Shown here piece by piece: positions 21,703 through 30,195 of a stretch of 64,000 nucleotides of DNA. The position numbers were made by a program, and so were the translations under genes. The notes beneath the pieces are model-generated. The model had not been told where the DNA came from. It was given only the letters and a program-made list of their open reading frames with translations, and searched no databases. Each line of letters opens with the position of its first letter. Within the stretch, counting starts at the first letter, position 1. This DNA is from Burkholderia oklahomensis C6786 (GTDB taxonomy: Bacteria > Pseudomonadota > Gammaproteobacteria > Burkholderiales > Burkholderiaceae), in NCBI RefSeq assembly GCF_000959365.1, contig NZ_CP009555.1, positions 372,001 to 436,000 of the forward strand, given 5' to 3'.

Positions 21703-22326
21703 ATGGACAGCTTTCCCGCCTCGCATCGCCTGCTCGGCGCGCTCGGCAAGCTGACGGCCTGTGTTGCGGGCCTGTCGCTCACGTTCGCCGCACCCGCGTT
21801 CGCCGACTTGCTCGATCAACGCGCCGAACTCATCAACAAATACGTCAATGAAATGCACGCCGATCCGCTCGTCGCGGATTGCGCCGCACACGGCAGCTTC
21901 ATAGCCAGCACGTCGAGCGCTTTCGATCATGTCGAATTTCCGCCGAACGCGTTCGACAGCGGCAACGCTTCGATCACGCCGTGGAACGACTCGTTCGACG
22001 AAGGCAAGCAGCGCGTGAAGGTCGACAACATCGTGACCGTCGAAGGCCTCGGCGTGCGCAGCAGCGGCGGCGACCCGGAGCACCTGAAGTTCCGCTGCGG
22101 CTATGTCGGCACGCAAATGCTCGCGTTCAGCTGGAACGATCCGGTGCCGCCCGCGAAGCCGCGCGTCGAGCGCACGACGTCGTCGAAGAAAAAGCTCCGC
22201 GCGCACTCGGGCAAGGGCAAGGTCAAGGCAAAGGCGGCAGGCAAGAGCAGCAAGCGATCGGCTGCGACGAAGAAGTCGGGCACGACGAAAAAAGTCGTAA
22301 AGAAGCGGTCGTCGCAGAAGTCGTGA
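21703..22326 (+). CDS. Secreted protein with Lys/Ala-rich C-terminal tail
   Basis: 207 residues if ATG 21703 is used; the frame also opens at GTG 21664. The ATG start gives a typical signal peptide (MDSFPASHRLLGALGKLTAC, then a hydrophobic core and AFA-D cleavage). The mature domain (~residues 35-140) has two Cys (VADCAAHG and KFRCGYVG) that could form a disulfide. From about residue 145 the chain is a histone-like repeat of Lys, Ala, Ser and Thr (KKKLRAHSGKGKVKAKAAGK). Such tails bind nucleic acid or acidic polymers. I do not recognise the family with certainty. A strong terminator follows. Confidence 0.65.
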   Translation: MDSFPASHRLLGALGKLTACVAGLSLTFAAPAFADLLDQRAELINKYVNEMHADPLVADCAAHGSFIASTSSAFDHVEFPPNAFDSGNASITPWNDSFDEGKQRVKVDNIVTVEGLGVRSSGGDPEHLKFRCGYVGTQMLAFSWNDPVPPAKPRVERTTSSKKKLRAHSGKGKVKAKAAGKSSKRSAATKKSGTTKKVVKKRSSQKS

Positions 22327-22403
22327 AGCGGCCCATCGAACGCCGGTCCGAACGATGACGGCGTCGGGCGACGCGCGTCATGCGCCGCCGTCGGCTCGAC
22401 GCA

Positions 22404-22440
22404 AAAAAGCCGGAGCGCGGCAAAGCCGCTCCGGCTTTTT
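22404..22440. terminator. Bidirectional terminator
   Basis: 14-bp perfect arms, AAAAAGCCGGAGCG and CGCTCCGGCTTTTT, around a 9-base loop. It lies between converging genes (secreted protein and M14 carboxypeptidase) and has T runs in both directions. Confidence 0.88.
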
Positions 22441-22486
22441 CATTCGCGCTCCATTTCGCGCGCATCCGCTGCGCAGCGGCCATCGC

Positions 22487-23641
22487 TCAGGCGAAAGTCT
22501 GCACGTGCTCGAGAATCGCGCCCAGCATCGCCGCGCCGAGCGACGCACTCCGCGCACCGTTCCAGCCGACATGCTCGTCCGGCAGATTCGCGTTGTCCTT
22601 GAACGGCATCTCGAGCGTCAGCGACAGGCAGCCGAACCGGTGGCCGATGTACTTCGACGCGAGCTTCAGCGCATCTTCCTTGTACTTGCCCGGCGGATAG
22701 CCGTGCTCGTCCTGGAAATCAGGGCTCGCGCGCTTGAACGCGTCGATAAACGCGCGCTGCTCGACGCGCTGCTGCTCGGTGAAGCCCGGCAGCATCTCCG
22801 AGCCGGCCGCGAACACGTACGGCAAATCTTCGTCGCCATGGATGTCGAAGAAGAGATCGCAACCGATCGCGTGAATGGCGTCGCGCACGACGAGCACTTC
22901 GGGGCTGCGCTCGGCATCAGGCTCCATCCACTCGCGATTCAGGTTCGCGCCCGCGGCGTTCGTGCGCAGGTTGCCGTGCACGCTGCCGTCCGGATTCATG
23001 TTTGAAACGATGTAGAACGTCGCGCGATCGTAGAGCTTGCGCGCGACCGGATCGCCCGACCAGTCGCCCCAGCCGACGAGCCGCTTCACGAGCCCTTCGA
23101 CGAACCATTCCGCCATCGACTCGCCCGGATGCTGGCGCGCGATGATCCACACTTTCTTCTTCGCGACGCCCGCTTCTTCGGGCGTGCCGAGCACGACGAG
23201 CGACATCGGCCGCCCTTCGACCGTGCGGCCCAGCTCGACGACGTTCGCATGCGGCATCTGCTGGACCGCGCCGAGGAACTCCGAATGACGCTCTTCGCCG
23301 TACGGCTCGAAATACGCGTAGTAGATGCTGTCGAAATCGGGCGTATGGTCGATCGTCAGCACCTGGCCGTCATACGACGTCGGCACGCGGAACCAGTTGA
23401 CCCGGTCGTAGCTCGCGACTGCACGATAGTTGCGCCAGCCGGCCGGATACGCGCAGTCGCTCGCATTCTCGAACGTCATCACGCAACGCTCGCCGCGCGC
23501 GCCCGTCAGGCGGAAGTGGAACCATTGAGCGAACTCCGAACGATTGTCGCCGCGCACGCGCAGCCGGATCGCATCCGCGCGCTCGCACGACAGGACGTCG
23601 ATCGCGCCTGCGTCGAAATTGCTCGTGATCGAGAGAGTCAT
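22487..23641 (-). CDS. M14-family zinc carboxypeptidase of the cytosolic (CCP-like) type
   Basis: 384 residues without a signal peptide. An N-terminal beta-rich domain (residues 1-115) precedes the catalytic domain, as in cytosolic carboxypeptidases of subfamily M14D. Zinc ligands are visible in RQHPGESMAEW (His, Glu) and FDIHGDED (His). The substrate-binding N-P-D-G and N-R-E segments (SNMNPDGSVHGN, GANLNREW) are present, and the catalytic Glu is probably in LTLEMPF. Eukaryotic relatives trim glutamates from tubulin; the bacterial substrate is not settled. It is followed by yaaA's neighbour on the same strand: yaaA lies 42 bases upstream, so the two may be co-transcribed. Confidence 0.82.
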   Translation of the reverse strand: MTLSITSNFDAGAIDVLSCERADAIRLRVRGDNRSEFAQWFHFRLTGARGERCVMTFENASDCAYPAGWRNYRAVASYDRVNWFRVPTSYDGQVLTIDHTPDFDSIYYAYFEPYGEERHSEFLGAVQQMPHANVVELGRTVEGRPMSLVVLGTPEEAGVAKKKVWIIARQHPGESMAEWFVEGLVKRLVGWGDWSGDPVARKLYDRATFYIVSNMNPDGSVHGNLRTNAAGANLNREWMEPDAERSPEVLVVRDAIHAIGCDLFFDIHGDEDLPYVFAAGSEMLPGFTEQQRVEQRAFIDAFKRASPDFQDEHGYPPGKYKEDALKLASKYIGHRFGCLSLTLEMPFKDNANLPDEHVGWNGARSASLGAAMLGAILEHVQTFA

Positions 23642-23683
23642 TGCATCTCCTGGTAGCGGCGGCCGCGCCGGGCCGCCCGGAAT

Positions 23684-24466
23684 TCAAGCGCCGACACGCC
23701 GGCGAAACACGTAGGTGTCGTCGTTCGACGCGGCTTCGTCGAACGCGTAGCCTTCCGATGCGAAGTCCTTCAGCGCGTCGGGCGACGCGATCCGCCCCTC
23801 GACGACGTACCGCGCCATCAGGCCGCGCGCACGCTTCGCGTGGAAGCTGATGATCTTGTAACGGCCGTCCTTCCAGTCCTCGAACACCGGCGTGACGACG
23901 CGCGCGTCGAGCAGCTTCGGCTTCACCGACTTGAAGTACTCGGCCGACGCGCAATTGACGAGCACGCGCGATGCGCCGTCGCGCGTCTTCAGCTCGACGT
24001 TCAGCGCCTGCGTGATCCGCTCGCCCCAGAACGCGTACAGATCCTTGCCGCGCCGGTTCGCGAAGCGGGTGCCCATTTCGAGCCGGTACGGCTGCAGCAG
24101 ATCGAGCGGCCGCAGCAGCCCGTAGAGCCCCGACAGCACGCGGACGTGCCGCTGCGCATAGTCGAGATCGTCGGCCGACAGCGAGCGCGCGTCGAAGCCT
24201 TCGTAGACGTCGCCGTTGAACGCCAGCACCGCCTGCTTGGCGTTCGCGGGCGTCGACGTGCCCGACCAGTCCGCATAACGCTGGAAGTTCAGGCGCGCGA
24301 GCGGATCGGAAATGCTCATCAGCGTCCCGATCTGCTGCGGCGACAGCCGGCGCAGCTCGCCGATCAGTTCGGCCGCGTCGTTGGCGAACTGAGGCAGCGT
24401 ATGGGTGGCAACGTGGGGCGGGGTTTCGTAGTCGAGCGATTTCGCCGGGGAGAGAACGATTATCAT
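23684..24466 (-). CDS. yaaA: YaaA family peroxide-stress protein
   Basis: 260 residues, the normal length of the YaaA (DUF328/UPF0246) family. The family start [14 protein letters not shown], the core [27 protein letters not shown] and the end region [14 protein letters not shown] are all recognisable. In E. coli YaaA lowers free iron during hydrogen peroxide stress and binds DNA; the same cytosolic role is inferred here. It lies upstream of the M14 carboxypeptidase on the same strand with a 42-base gap, and is divergent from the PIN-domain gene. Confidence 0.92.
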   Translation of the reverse strand: MIIVLSPAKSLDYETPPHVATHTLPQFANDAAELIGELRRLSPQQIGTLMSISDPLARLNFQRYADWSGTSTPANAKQAVLAFNGDVYEGFDARSLSADDLDYAQRHVRVLSGLYGLLRPLDLLQPYRLEMGTRFANRRGKDLYAFWGERITQALNVELKTRDGASRVLVNCASAEYFKSVKPKLLDARVVTPVFEDWKDGRYKIISFHAKRARGLMARYVVEGRIASPDALKDFASEGYAFDEAASNDDTYVFRRRVGA

Positions 24467-24523
24467 AGAGGCTCGCCGGCACGCCGTGCCGTGCAGTCAG
24501 ACGAAAACCACCGATTGTAACGA

Positions 24524-25213
24524 ATGCCAAGCCCCGACGCTCCGCGCGCCGGTCGCCGCGTGGTGCTCGATTCGAACGTCTGGATCGACATCCTCGTGTT
24601 CGACGACCCCGCCGCCCGCCCGATCCGCGATGCCCTAGAAACGGGCGCCATCACGGCGCTCATCGACGTTCGCTGCCTCGTCGAGCTCGAGCGCGTGCTC
24701 GACTACCCTCAGTTTAAGGCACGCTCGGTCGACAAGGCCGCTGCGCTCGCAACGGTCGCGCGCCTGTCGGAGCGCGTCGCAGGGCCCGATCGCGGCGAGC
24801 CGCGGGAGTCCGCCGCGACGACGGGCGCCGGCGTGGACCGCTCGCTTGCGATCGCATCATCGGCGGGCGCTTCGAATAGCCCGAATCCCTTGAACGCTTC
24901 GGACCTTCCGGATGCGACAGACGCGGCAGACGCGCAAGCGGACCGCACGGATTCGCCGTCGCCAGCCGACGCGGCCGCGCCCTCGCCCGCCGCAGACGCG
25001 CCGCCGCCGCGCCCGTTGCCGAAGTGCAAGGACCGCGACGATCAGAAATTTCTCGAGCTCGCCTATGCGGCACGCGCCGACTGGCTCGTGTCGAAGGACC
25101 GCGCGCTCCTGAAGCTCGCGCGCCGGACCGAGCGCGACTTCGGCTTCAGGATCGCGCAGCCCGCGCCGTTCGCCGCCAGCGCGCTCGCGGCCGACGCCTC
25201 CGAGCCGGCGTAA
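24524..25213 (+). CDS. PIN-domain protein with a long low-complexity insertion
   Basis: 229 residues. The N-terminal part (VVLDSNVWIDILVF, then CLVELERVLDYPQF) and the C-terminal part (KCKDRDDQKFLELA, DWLVSKDRALLKL) together make a PIN-type ribonuclease fold with its acidic residues (D16, E54, D170/D172/D173 region, D191). Between them, residues ~88-166 are a Ser/Ala/Pro/Asp-rich insertion with no fold. PIN proteins of this COG1569 type are often toxins, but no antitoxin gene overlaps or precedes it. It may be a solitary RNase. Divergent from yaaA by 57 bases; the aminotransferase follows 39 bases downstream. Confidence 0.75.
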   Translation: MPSPDAPRAGRRVVLDSNVWIDILVFDDPAARPIRDALETGAITALIDVRCLVELERVLDYPQFKARSVDKAAALATVARLSERVAGPDRGEPRESAATTGAGVDRSLAIASSAGASNSPNPLNASDLPDATDAADAQADRTDSPSPADAAAPSPAADAPPPRPLPKCKDRDDQKFLELAYAARADWLVSKDRALLKLARRTERDFGFRIAQPAPFAASALAADASEPA

Positions 25214-25252
25214 GCGACGCGCTTCGCCTCAACCCTTTTCGCACAAGCCACG

Positions 25253-26425
25253 ATGGACGCACCGCACGACATGCCCACGACGCCCACCCTCCTCTCCCGC
25301 CTGCCCGACGTCGGCACGACGATCTTCACGGTCATGAGCGCGCTCGCCGCGGAAAAAGGCGCGGTCAACCTCGGCCAGGGCTTTCCCGATTTCGATTGCG
25401 ATCCGCGCATCGTCGACGCGGTCGCGCGCGCGATGCGCGACGGCCACAACCAGTATCCGCCGATGACGGGCGTCGCGCCGCTGCGCGAGGCGATCGCGGA
25501 GAAGATCGAGCGGCTCTACGGCCGCCGCTACGACGCCGCGACCGAGATCACCGTGACGGCAGGCGCGACGCAGGCGCTCCTGACCGCGATCCTGTGCGCC
25601 GTGCATCCCGGCGACGAGGTGATCGTGATCGAGCCGACTTACGACAGCTATCTGCCGTCGATCGCGCTCGCGGGCGCGACGCCCGTGTTCGTCACGCTCG
25701 ACGCGCCCGACTACGCGATTCCGTTCGACAAGCTCGCCGCGGCGATCACGCCGAGGACGCGCGCGATCCTGATCAACACGCCGCACAATCCGACGGGCAC
25801 CGTATGGCGGGAGGCGGACATGCGCGCGCTCGAAGACATCGTGCGCGGCACCAATCTGCTGATCGTGTCCGACGAAGTCTACGAGCACATGGTCTACGAC
25901 GGCGCGCGGCACGAGAGCGTCGCGCGCTATCCGGAACTCGCGGCGCGCAGCATCGTCGTGTCGAGCTTCGGCAAGACCTTTCACGTGACGGGCTGGAAGG
26001 TCGGCTACGTCGCCGCGCCCACCGCGCTGATGGCCGAGTTCCGCAAGGTCCACCAGTTCAACGTGTTCACGGTCAATACGCCGATGCAGTTCGGCCTCGC
26101 CGATTACCTGCGCGATCCCGAGCCATATCTGACGCTGCCCGCGTTCTATCAGAAGAAGCGCGACTTCTTCCGCGCCGGGCTCGCGAACACGCGCTTCAAA
26201 CTGCTGCCGTGCGCGGGCACGTACTTCCAGTGCGTCGATTATTCGGCAATCAGCGATCTGCCCGAAGCGGAATTCGCGCAGTGGCTGACGACCGAGGTCG
26301 GCGTCGCGGCGATTCCTGTATCGGCGTTCTATCACGAGTCGCACGAATCGGGCGTCGTGCGTTTCTGCTTCGCGAAGCGCGAAGAGACGCTCGCCACCGC
26401 GCTCGAGCGGCTCGCGCGTTTGTAA
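25253..26425 (+). CDS. PLP-dependent aminotransferase, class I (methionine aminotransferase-like)
   Basis: 390 residues. The fold-type I signature SFGKTFHVTGWKVGY contains the PLP-binding Lys. Other marks are NLGQGFPDF, YPPMTG, NTPHNPTG and SDEVYEHMVYDG. The overall pattern is closest to E. coli YbdL (methionine aminotransferase) and kynurenine/glutamine aminotransferases. It would transfer an amino group to a 2-oxoacid in the cytosol; a role in methionine salvage is possible. ATG 25253 is the first start, but an internal Met at residue 7 cannot be excluded. Confidence 0.85.
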   Translation: MDAPHDMPTTPTLLSRLPDVGTTIFTVMSALAAEKGAVNLGQGFPDFDCDPRIVDAVARAMRDGHNQYPPMTGVAPLREAIAEKIERLYGRRYDAATEITVTAGATQALLTAILCAVHPGDEVIVIEPTYDSYLPSIALAGATPVFVTLDAPDYAIPFDKLAAAITPRTRAILINTPHNPTGTVWREADMRALEDIVRGTNLLIVSDEVYEHMVYDGARHESVARYPELAARSIVVSSFGKTFHVTGWKVGYVAAPTALMAEFRKVHQFNVFTVNTPMQFGLADYLRDPEPYLTLPAFYQKKRDFFRAGLANTRFKLLPCAGTYFQCVDYSAISDLPEAEFAQWLTTEVGVAAIPVSAFYHESHESGVVRFCFAKREETLATALERLARL

Positions 26426-26592
26426 ATCCGGCGTATGAGCGGGCCCCGCACGGGCCGCCGCGACCGCCCGTCGCCGTTGCGCGGTCAGGCGGTCCGTCGC
26501 GCCGCCGGCATGGCGGCAAACGCGCGCGCGATGCGCGAGACGGCCAATCGGCCTTCGCGCACCGCGCGTGCGTCACATGGGGCGGGGTCGCC

Positions 26593-27249
26593 TCAACTCG
26601 GCTTCGCAAGCCCCGCGATGAACGCCTTGCGCTCTTCGCTCACGCGCCGCGCCGCCGGCCGCTCCTCCTCGATGCGCTTCACGTACGACTTCCAGTCGAT
26701 TCCGGCATCGGCGAGGAAATCGCGGCCGTAAACCGCTTTCGTCGCAAGCGCGACGACCGGCAAATGGATGAACGCAGCGACGTCGGCGATGCCGAACGTG
26801 TCGCCGAGCACGTAAGGCGAGAATTTCGCGAGCCGCTTGAAGCCGTCGAGCGCGCGCGGCATGCGCTTCTCGACGTGCGCCTTCGTGCCGTCGCTGACCT
26901 TGCCGCCGAAGAACGCCTCCGGAAACAGCTCGCGCACGTTCCATTCGAGATACAGCTCGAGCACCGTCGTGATCTCGCGTGCCTTCGCCGCCGCGAACGG
27001 ATCGGCCGGGAAGAGGCGCTTGCCGGGATGGGTCGCGGCGAGATATTCGACGATCGCCTGCGATTCGCTGATCGCGCCGTGCTCGGTCAGCAGATACGGC
27101 ACCTTGCCGAGCGGCGTGTCGGCGAACAGTGAGGGATCGTCGATCGGCAGCTTGACGAGCGTTTCCTCGAACGGAATGTCGTGCTCGAGCAGTACGAACT
27201 TGACCTTGTTGTAATAGTTGGACAGCGGTAAGCCACAGAGCCGAAGCAT
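26593..27249 (-). CDS. Glutathione S-transferase family protein
   Basis: 218 residues from ATG 27249, chosen because AAGGAG lies a few bases upstream; an in-frame ATG at 27267 is less well placed. The N-terminal thioredoxin fold has LPLSNYYNKVKFVL and the glutathione-binding cis-Pro KVPYL and ESQAIVEYL. The C-terminal helical domain carries GDTFGIADVAAF. Cytosolic. The substrate is unknown. It is divergent from the enoyl-CoA hydratase gene with about 250 bases between. Confidence 0.87.
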   Translation of the reverse strand: MLRLCGLPLSNYYNKVKFVLLEHDIPFEETLVKLPIDDPSLFADTPLGKVPYLLTEHGAISESQAIVEYLAATHPGKRLFPADPFAAAKAREITTVLELYLEWNVRELFPEAFFGGKVSDGTKAHVEKRMPRALDGFKRLAKFSPYVLGDTFGIADVAAFIHLPVVALATKAVYGRDFLADAGIDWKSYVKRIEEERPAARRVSEERKAFIAGLAKPS

Positions 27250-27500
27250 CGAAGTCTCCTTCGTCATGGGAAAAGGGCCGCGCGCGATGTGTCCCGCACG
27301 TCGGTCGGCGTGACGCCGAAAAGCACGTTCATGCTAGTCTAAAGCAACTTCGAAGCGCGTCGCGGCGTTCGCGCCGCGGCACGTTTCGAGCACCGCCTCA
27401 AAAATGCCGGCCAAGCCGGCCGGGACGGCGCCCGCGCCGCGCGACGCATGCACGCGGCGCGCCGTTCCCGACGCCTATCGCATTCAAGGAGACTCACCGC

Positions 27501-28292
27501 ATGAGCGCAGAACTGCTCGCGTCGCGCCCGCCCGAAAGCGAATCGACGCTCGTCCTCACGCTGTCCAACCCCGGCGCGCGCAACGCGCTGCATCCCGACA
27601 TGTACGCCGCCGGCCTCGAAGCGCTCAACACGGCCGAGCGCGATCCGTCGATCCGCGCGGTCGTGCTGACGGGCGCGGACCGCTTCTTCTGCGCGGGCGG
27701 CAACCTGAACCGGCTGCTCGACAATCGCGCAAAGGAGCCCGCCGTGCAGGCGGCGAGCATCGATCAGCTCGGCGAATGGGTCACCGCGATCAACACCGTG
27801 ACGAAGCCCGTGATCGCCGCGGTCGAGGGCGCGGCCGCGGGCGCGGGCTTCTCGCTCGCGCTCGCGTGCGACCTCCTCGTCGCCGCCGACGATGCGAAGT
27901 TCGTGATGTCGTACGCGCGCGTCGCGCTCACGCCCGACGGCGGCGGCTCGTGGTTCCTCGCGCGTGCGCTGCCCCGCGCGCTCGCGGCCGAGATCCTGTT
28001 CGAAGGCAAGCCGGCCGCCGCATCGCGGCTGCATGAACTCGGCGTCGTAAACCGCCTGACGAAGCCGGGCGCCGCACGCGACGAGGCGATCGCGTGGGCC
28101 GACGAGCTCGGCAAGATGTCGCCGAACGCGCTCGCGCGGATCAAGTCGCTGATCGCCGACGCGCAGACGCAGCCGCTCGCCGCACACCTCGTCGCCGAAC
28201 GCGATCACTTCGTCGAGTCGCTGCACCACGCGGACGCGCTCGAAGGGATCACCGCGTTCCTCGACAAACGCCCTCCCGTCTACAAACGCTAA
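27501..28292 (+). CDS. Enoyl-CoA hydratase/isomerase family protein
   Basis: 263 residues of the crotonase fold. The oxyanion-hole segments are visible: RFFCAGGNLNRL (~residue 61) and EGAAAGAGFSLALACD (~residue 107). The usual second Glu position reads ARVALTPDGGGSW; Asp replaces Glu in this spot, a variation seen in the family. It hydrates or isomerises an enoyl-CoA. GGAG lies upstream of the ATG. It is the first gene of a tight plus-strand run with a histidine phosphatase (9-base gap), an APH-type kinase and an acyl-CoA dehydrogenase. Confidence 0.87.
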   Translation: MSAELLASRPPESESTLVLTLSNPGARNALHPDMYAAGLEALNTAERDPSIRAVVLTGADRFFCAGGNLNRLLDNRAKEPAVQAASIDQLGEWVTAINTVTKPVIAAVEGAAAGAGFSLALACDLLVAADDAKFVMSYARVALTPDGGGSWFLARALPRALAAEILFEGKPAAASRLHELGVVNRLTKPGAARDEAIAWADELGKMSPNALARIKSLIADAQTQPLAAHLVAERDHFVESLHHADALEGITAFLDKRPPVYKR

Positions 28293-28301
28293 AGCCCGCC
28301 C

Positions 28302-29015
28302 ATGTCCTATCAATTGCCGAAACGCCGCCGCATTTATCTGATGCGGCATGGCGACGTCACCTACTTCGACGCGAGCGGCCGTCCGTTCGACCAGGACGCC
28401 GTGCCGCTCAACGAGCGCGGCCGGATGCAGGCGAGCGCCGCGGGGCGCGCGTTCGCCGAGCAGAACGTGCGTTTCGACCGCGTGATCACGAGCGGCCTGC
28501 CGCGCACGATCGAAACCGCGCGGCGCGTGCTCGCGGAGATCGATCAACCGCTCGACATCGACATCGAGCCCGCGTGGCGCGAGATTCGCGGCGGCTTCCT
28601 CGCCGACATCCCGCCCGAAGAGCAGGAAGCCGCGTTCCTGCGCGTGCTCGACGGCATCGTCGCCGAGCACACGCGCTTTCTCGGCGGCGAGACGATCGGC
28701 GAGCTGATCGACCGCGTGTTGCCGCCGCTCGCCGCGCTGCGCGCGGATCCGTCGTGGGACACGGTGCTGCTCGTGCTGCACGGCGGCGTGAATTGCGCGC
28801 TCCTGTCGCACGCGACGGTGCCCGGACATCGGCTCTTCATCGGCACGCTGTCGCAGTCGGCGGGCTGCATCAACGCGCTCGACGTCGGCGAGCGCGACGA
28901 CGACTGGGTCGTGCGGCTCGTCAACTACTCGCCGCCCGAAGCGCTGCACCGCGACATCCGCAACACGACGATGGAAGTGCTGTATCACCAGTTTTTGCAA
29001 AGCACGCGCGAGTAG
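28302..29015 (+). CDS. Histidine phosphatase (phosphoglycerate-mutase-like) family protein
   Basis: 237 residues. The catalytic motif YLMRHGD near residue 12 provides the phospho-His; the second His is in LVLHGGVN, and the acid/base region in WREIRGGF. It would hydrolyse a small phosphate ester in the cytosol. Its place between an enoyl-CoA hydratase (9 bases before) and an APH-type kinase (27 bases after) suggests the substrate is a phosphorylated intermediate of acyl-CoA breakdown. That is inference from context. Confidence 0.85.
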   Translation: MSYQLPKRRRIYLMRHGDVTYFDASGRPFDQDAVPLNERGRMQASAAGRAFAEQNVRFDRVITSGLPRTIETARRVLAEIDQPLDIDIEPAWREIRGGFLADIPPEEQEAAFLRVLDGIVAEHTRFLGGETIGELIDRVLPPLAALRADPSWDTVLLVLHGGVNCALLSHATVPGHRLFIGTLSQSAGCINALDVGERDDDWVVRLVNYSPPEALHRDIRNTTMEVLYHQFLQSTRE

Positions 29016-29042
29016 GCGCGTCGCACGGATCTGGAGGAGACG

Positions 29043-30152
29043 ATGGCAGCCGAGAACGATCCGAAGTCCAAGCCGACCGATTACGCCGCATTTGAAGGCA
29101 CGCGCCCCGTCGGCGATGCGCAGCGCTTCGACGTGGACGCGCTGAGCGCGTGGCTCGCCGAGCGCGTCGACGGTTTCGCCGGCCCGCTTTCCGTCGAGCA
29201 GTTCAAGGGCGGCCAGTCGAATCCGACGTTCAAGCTCGTGACGCCCGCGCGCAGCTACGTGCTGCGCGCGAAGCCCGCGCCCGCGGCGAAGCTGCTGCCG
29301 TCCGCGCACGCGATCGAGCGCGAGTATCGGGTGATGGCCGCGCTCGCGGACACCGGCGTGCCCGTCGCGCCGATGCTCGCGCTCTGCGACGACGAAAGCG
29401 TGATCGGCCGCGCGTTCTACGTGATGGCGTTCGTCGACGGCCGCGTGCTGTGGGATCCGTCGCTGCCCGGCATGACGCCCGCGGAGCGCGGCCGCCATTA
29501 CGACGAGATGAACCGCGTGATCGCCGCGCTGCACTCGATCGATCCGCGGACGGTCGGGCTCGCCGATTACGGCAAGTCGGGCAACTATCTCGCGCGTCAG
29601 ATCGCGCGCTGGAGCAAGCAGTATCTGGCTTCGGAGACCGAGCCGATCGACGCGATGCACCGGCTGATCGACTGGCTGCCGCGACATCTGCCGCCCGAGG
29701 CCGAAGACGACGCGCGCGTGTCGATCGTGCACGGCGACTATCGGCTCGACAACCTGATCTTCGATCCGCACGCGCCGCGCGTGCTCGCGGTGCTCGACTG
29801 GGAGCTGTCGACGCTCGGCGACCCGCTCGCCGATTTCGCGTATCACTGCATGGCGTGGCACGTTACGCCCGAGCGCTTTCGCGGCGTCGCCGGGCTCGAT
29901 CTGCCGGCGCTCGGGATTCCCGACGAAGCGCATTACGTCGCGCGCTACTGCGAGCGCACCGGCCTGACGATCCCCGGCAACTGGAACTTCTATCTCGCAT
30001 ACAACATGTTCCGGATCGCGGCGATCCTGCAGGGCATCATGAAGCGCGTCGTCGACGGCACCGCGTCGAGCGCCCAGGCGCTCGACGCCGGCCAGCGCGC
30101 GCGGCCGATGGCCGAGCTCGCGTGGCGCTACGCACGGCGGCGCGCAGGCTAG
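29043..30152 (+). CDS. APH-type phosphotransferase (ACAD10/11-like kinase domain, LvaA-like)
   Basis: 369 residues with GGAGGAGACG before the ATG. The kinase core is intact: the G-rich/Asn segment [12 protein letters not shown], catalytic loop [13 protein letters not shown] and metal-binding [12 protein letters not shown]. This is the APH family found next to, or fused to, acyl-CoA dehydrogenases (human ACAD10/ACAD11), and it also includes Pseudomonas LvaA, which phosphorylates 4-hydroxyacyl-CoA. The dehydrogenase partner follows 43 bases downstream. The likely role is ATP-dependent phosphorylation of a hydroxyacyl-CoA; the exact chain is unknown. Aminoglycoside resistance is very unlikely given the context. 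Confidence 0.85.
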   Translation: MAAENDPKSKPTDYAAFEGTRPVGDAQRFDVDALSAWLAERVDGFAGPLSVEQFKGGQSNPTFKLVTPARSYVLRAKPAPAAKLLPSAHAIEREYRVMAALADTGVPVAPMLALCDDESVIGRAFYVMAFVDGRVLWDPSLPGMTPAERGRHYDEMNRVIAALHSIDPRTVGLADYGKSGNYLARQIARWSKQYLASETEPIDAMHRLIDWLPRHLPPEAEDDARVSIVHGDYRLDNLIFDPHAPRVLAVLDWELSTLGDPLADFAYHCMAWHVTPERFRGVAGLDLPALGIPDEAHYVARYCERTGLTIPGNWNFYLAYNMFRIAAILQGIMKRVVDGTASSAQALDAGQRARPMAELAWRYARRRAG

Positions 30153-30195
30153 CGGCCCCACTCTTTCACCGAACCGACCGACAGGCGAGGCAGCC

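Noticed and set aside
24524..25213. Toxin-antitoxin module
   Set aside because: Only a PIN protein is present; no small antitoxin gene overlaps or precedes it.
29043..30152. Aminoglycoside resistance gene
   Set aside because: The APH fold is shared, but the sequence type and the neighbouring dehydrogenase point to the acyl-CoA-linked kinase group.
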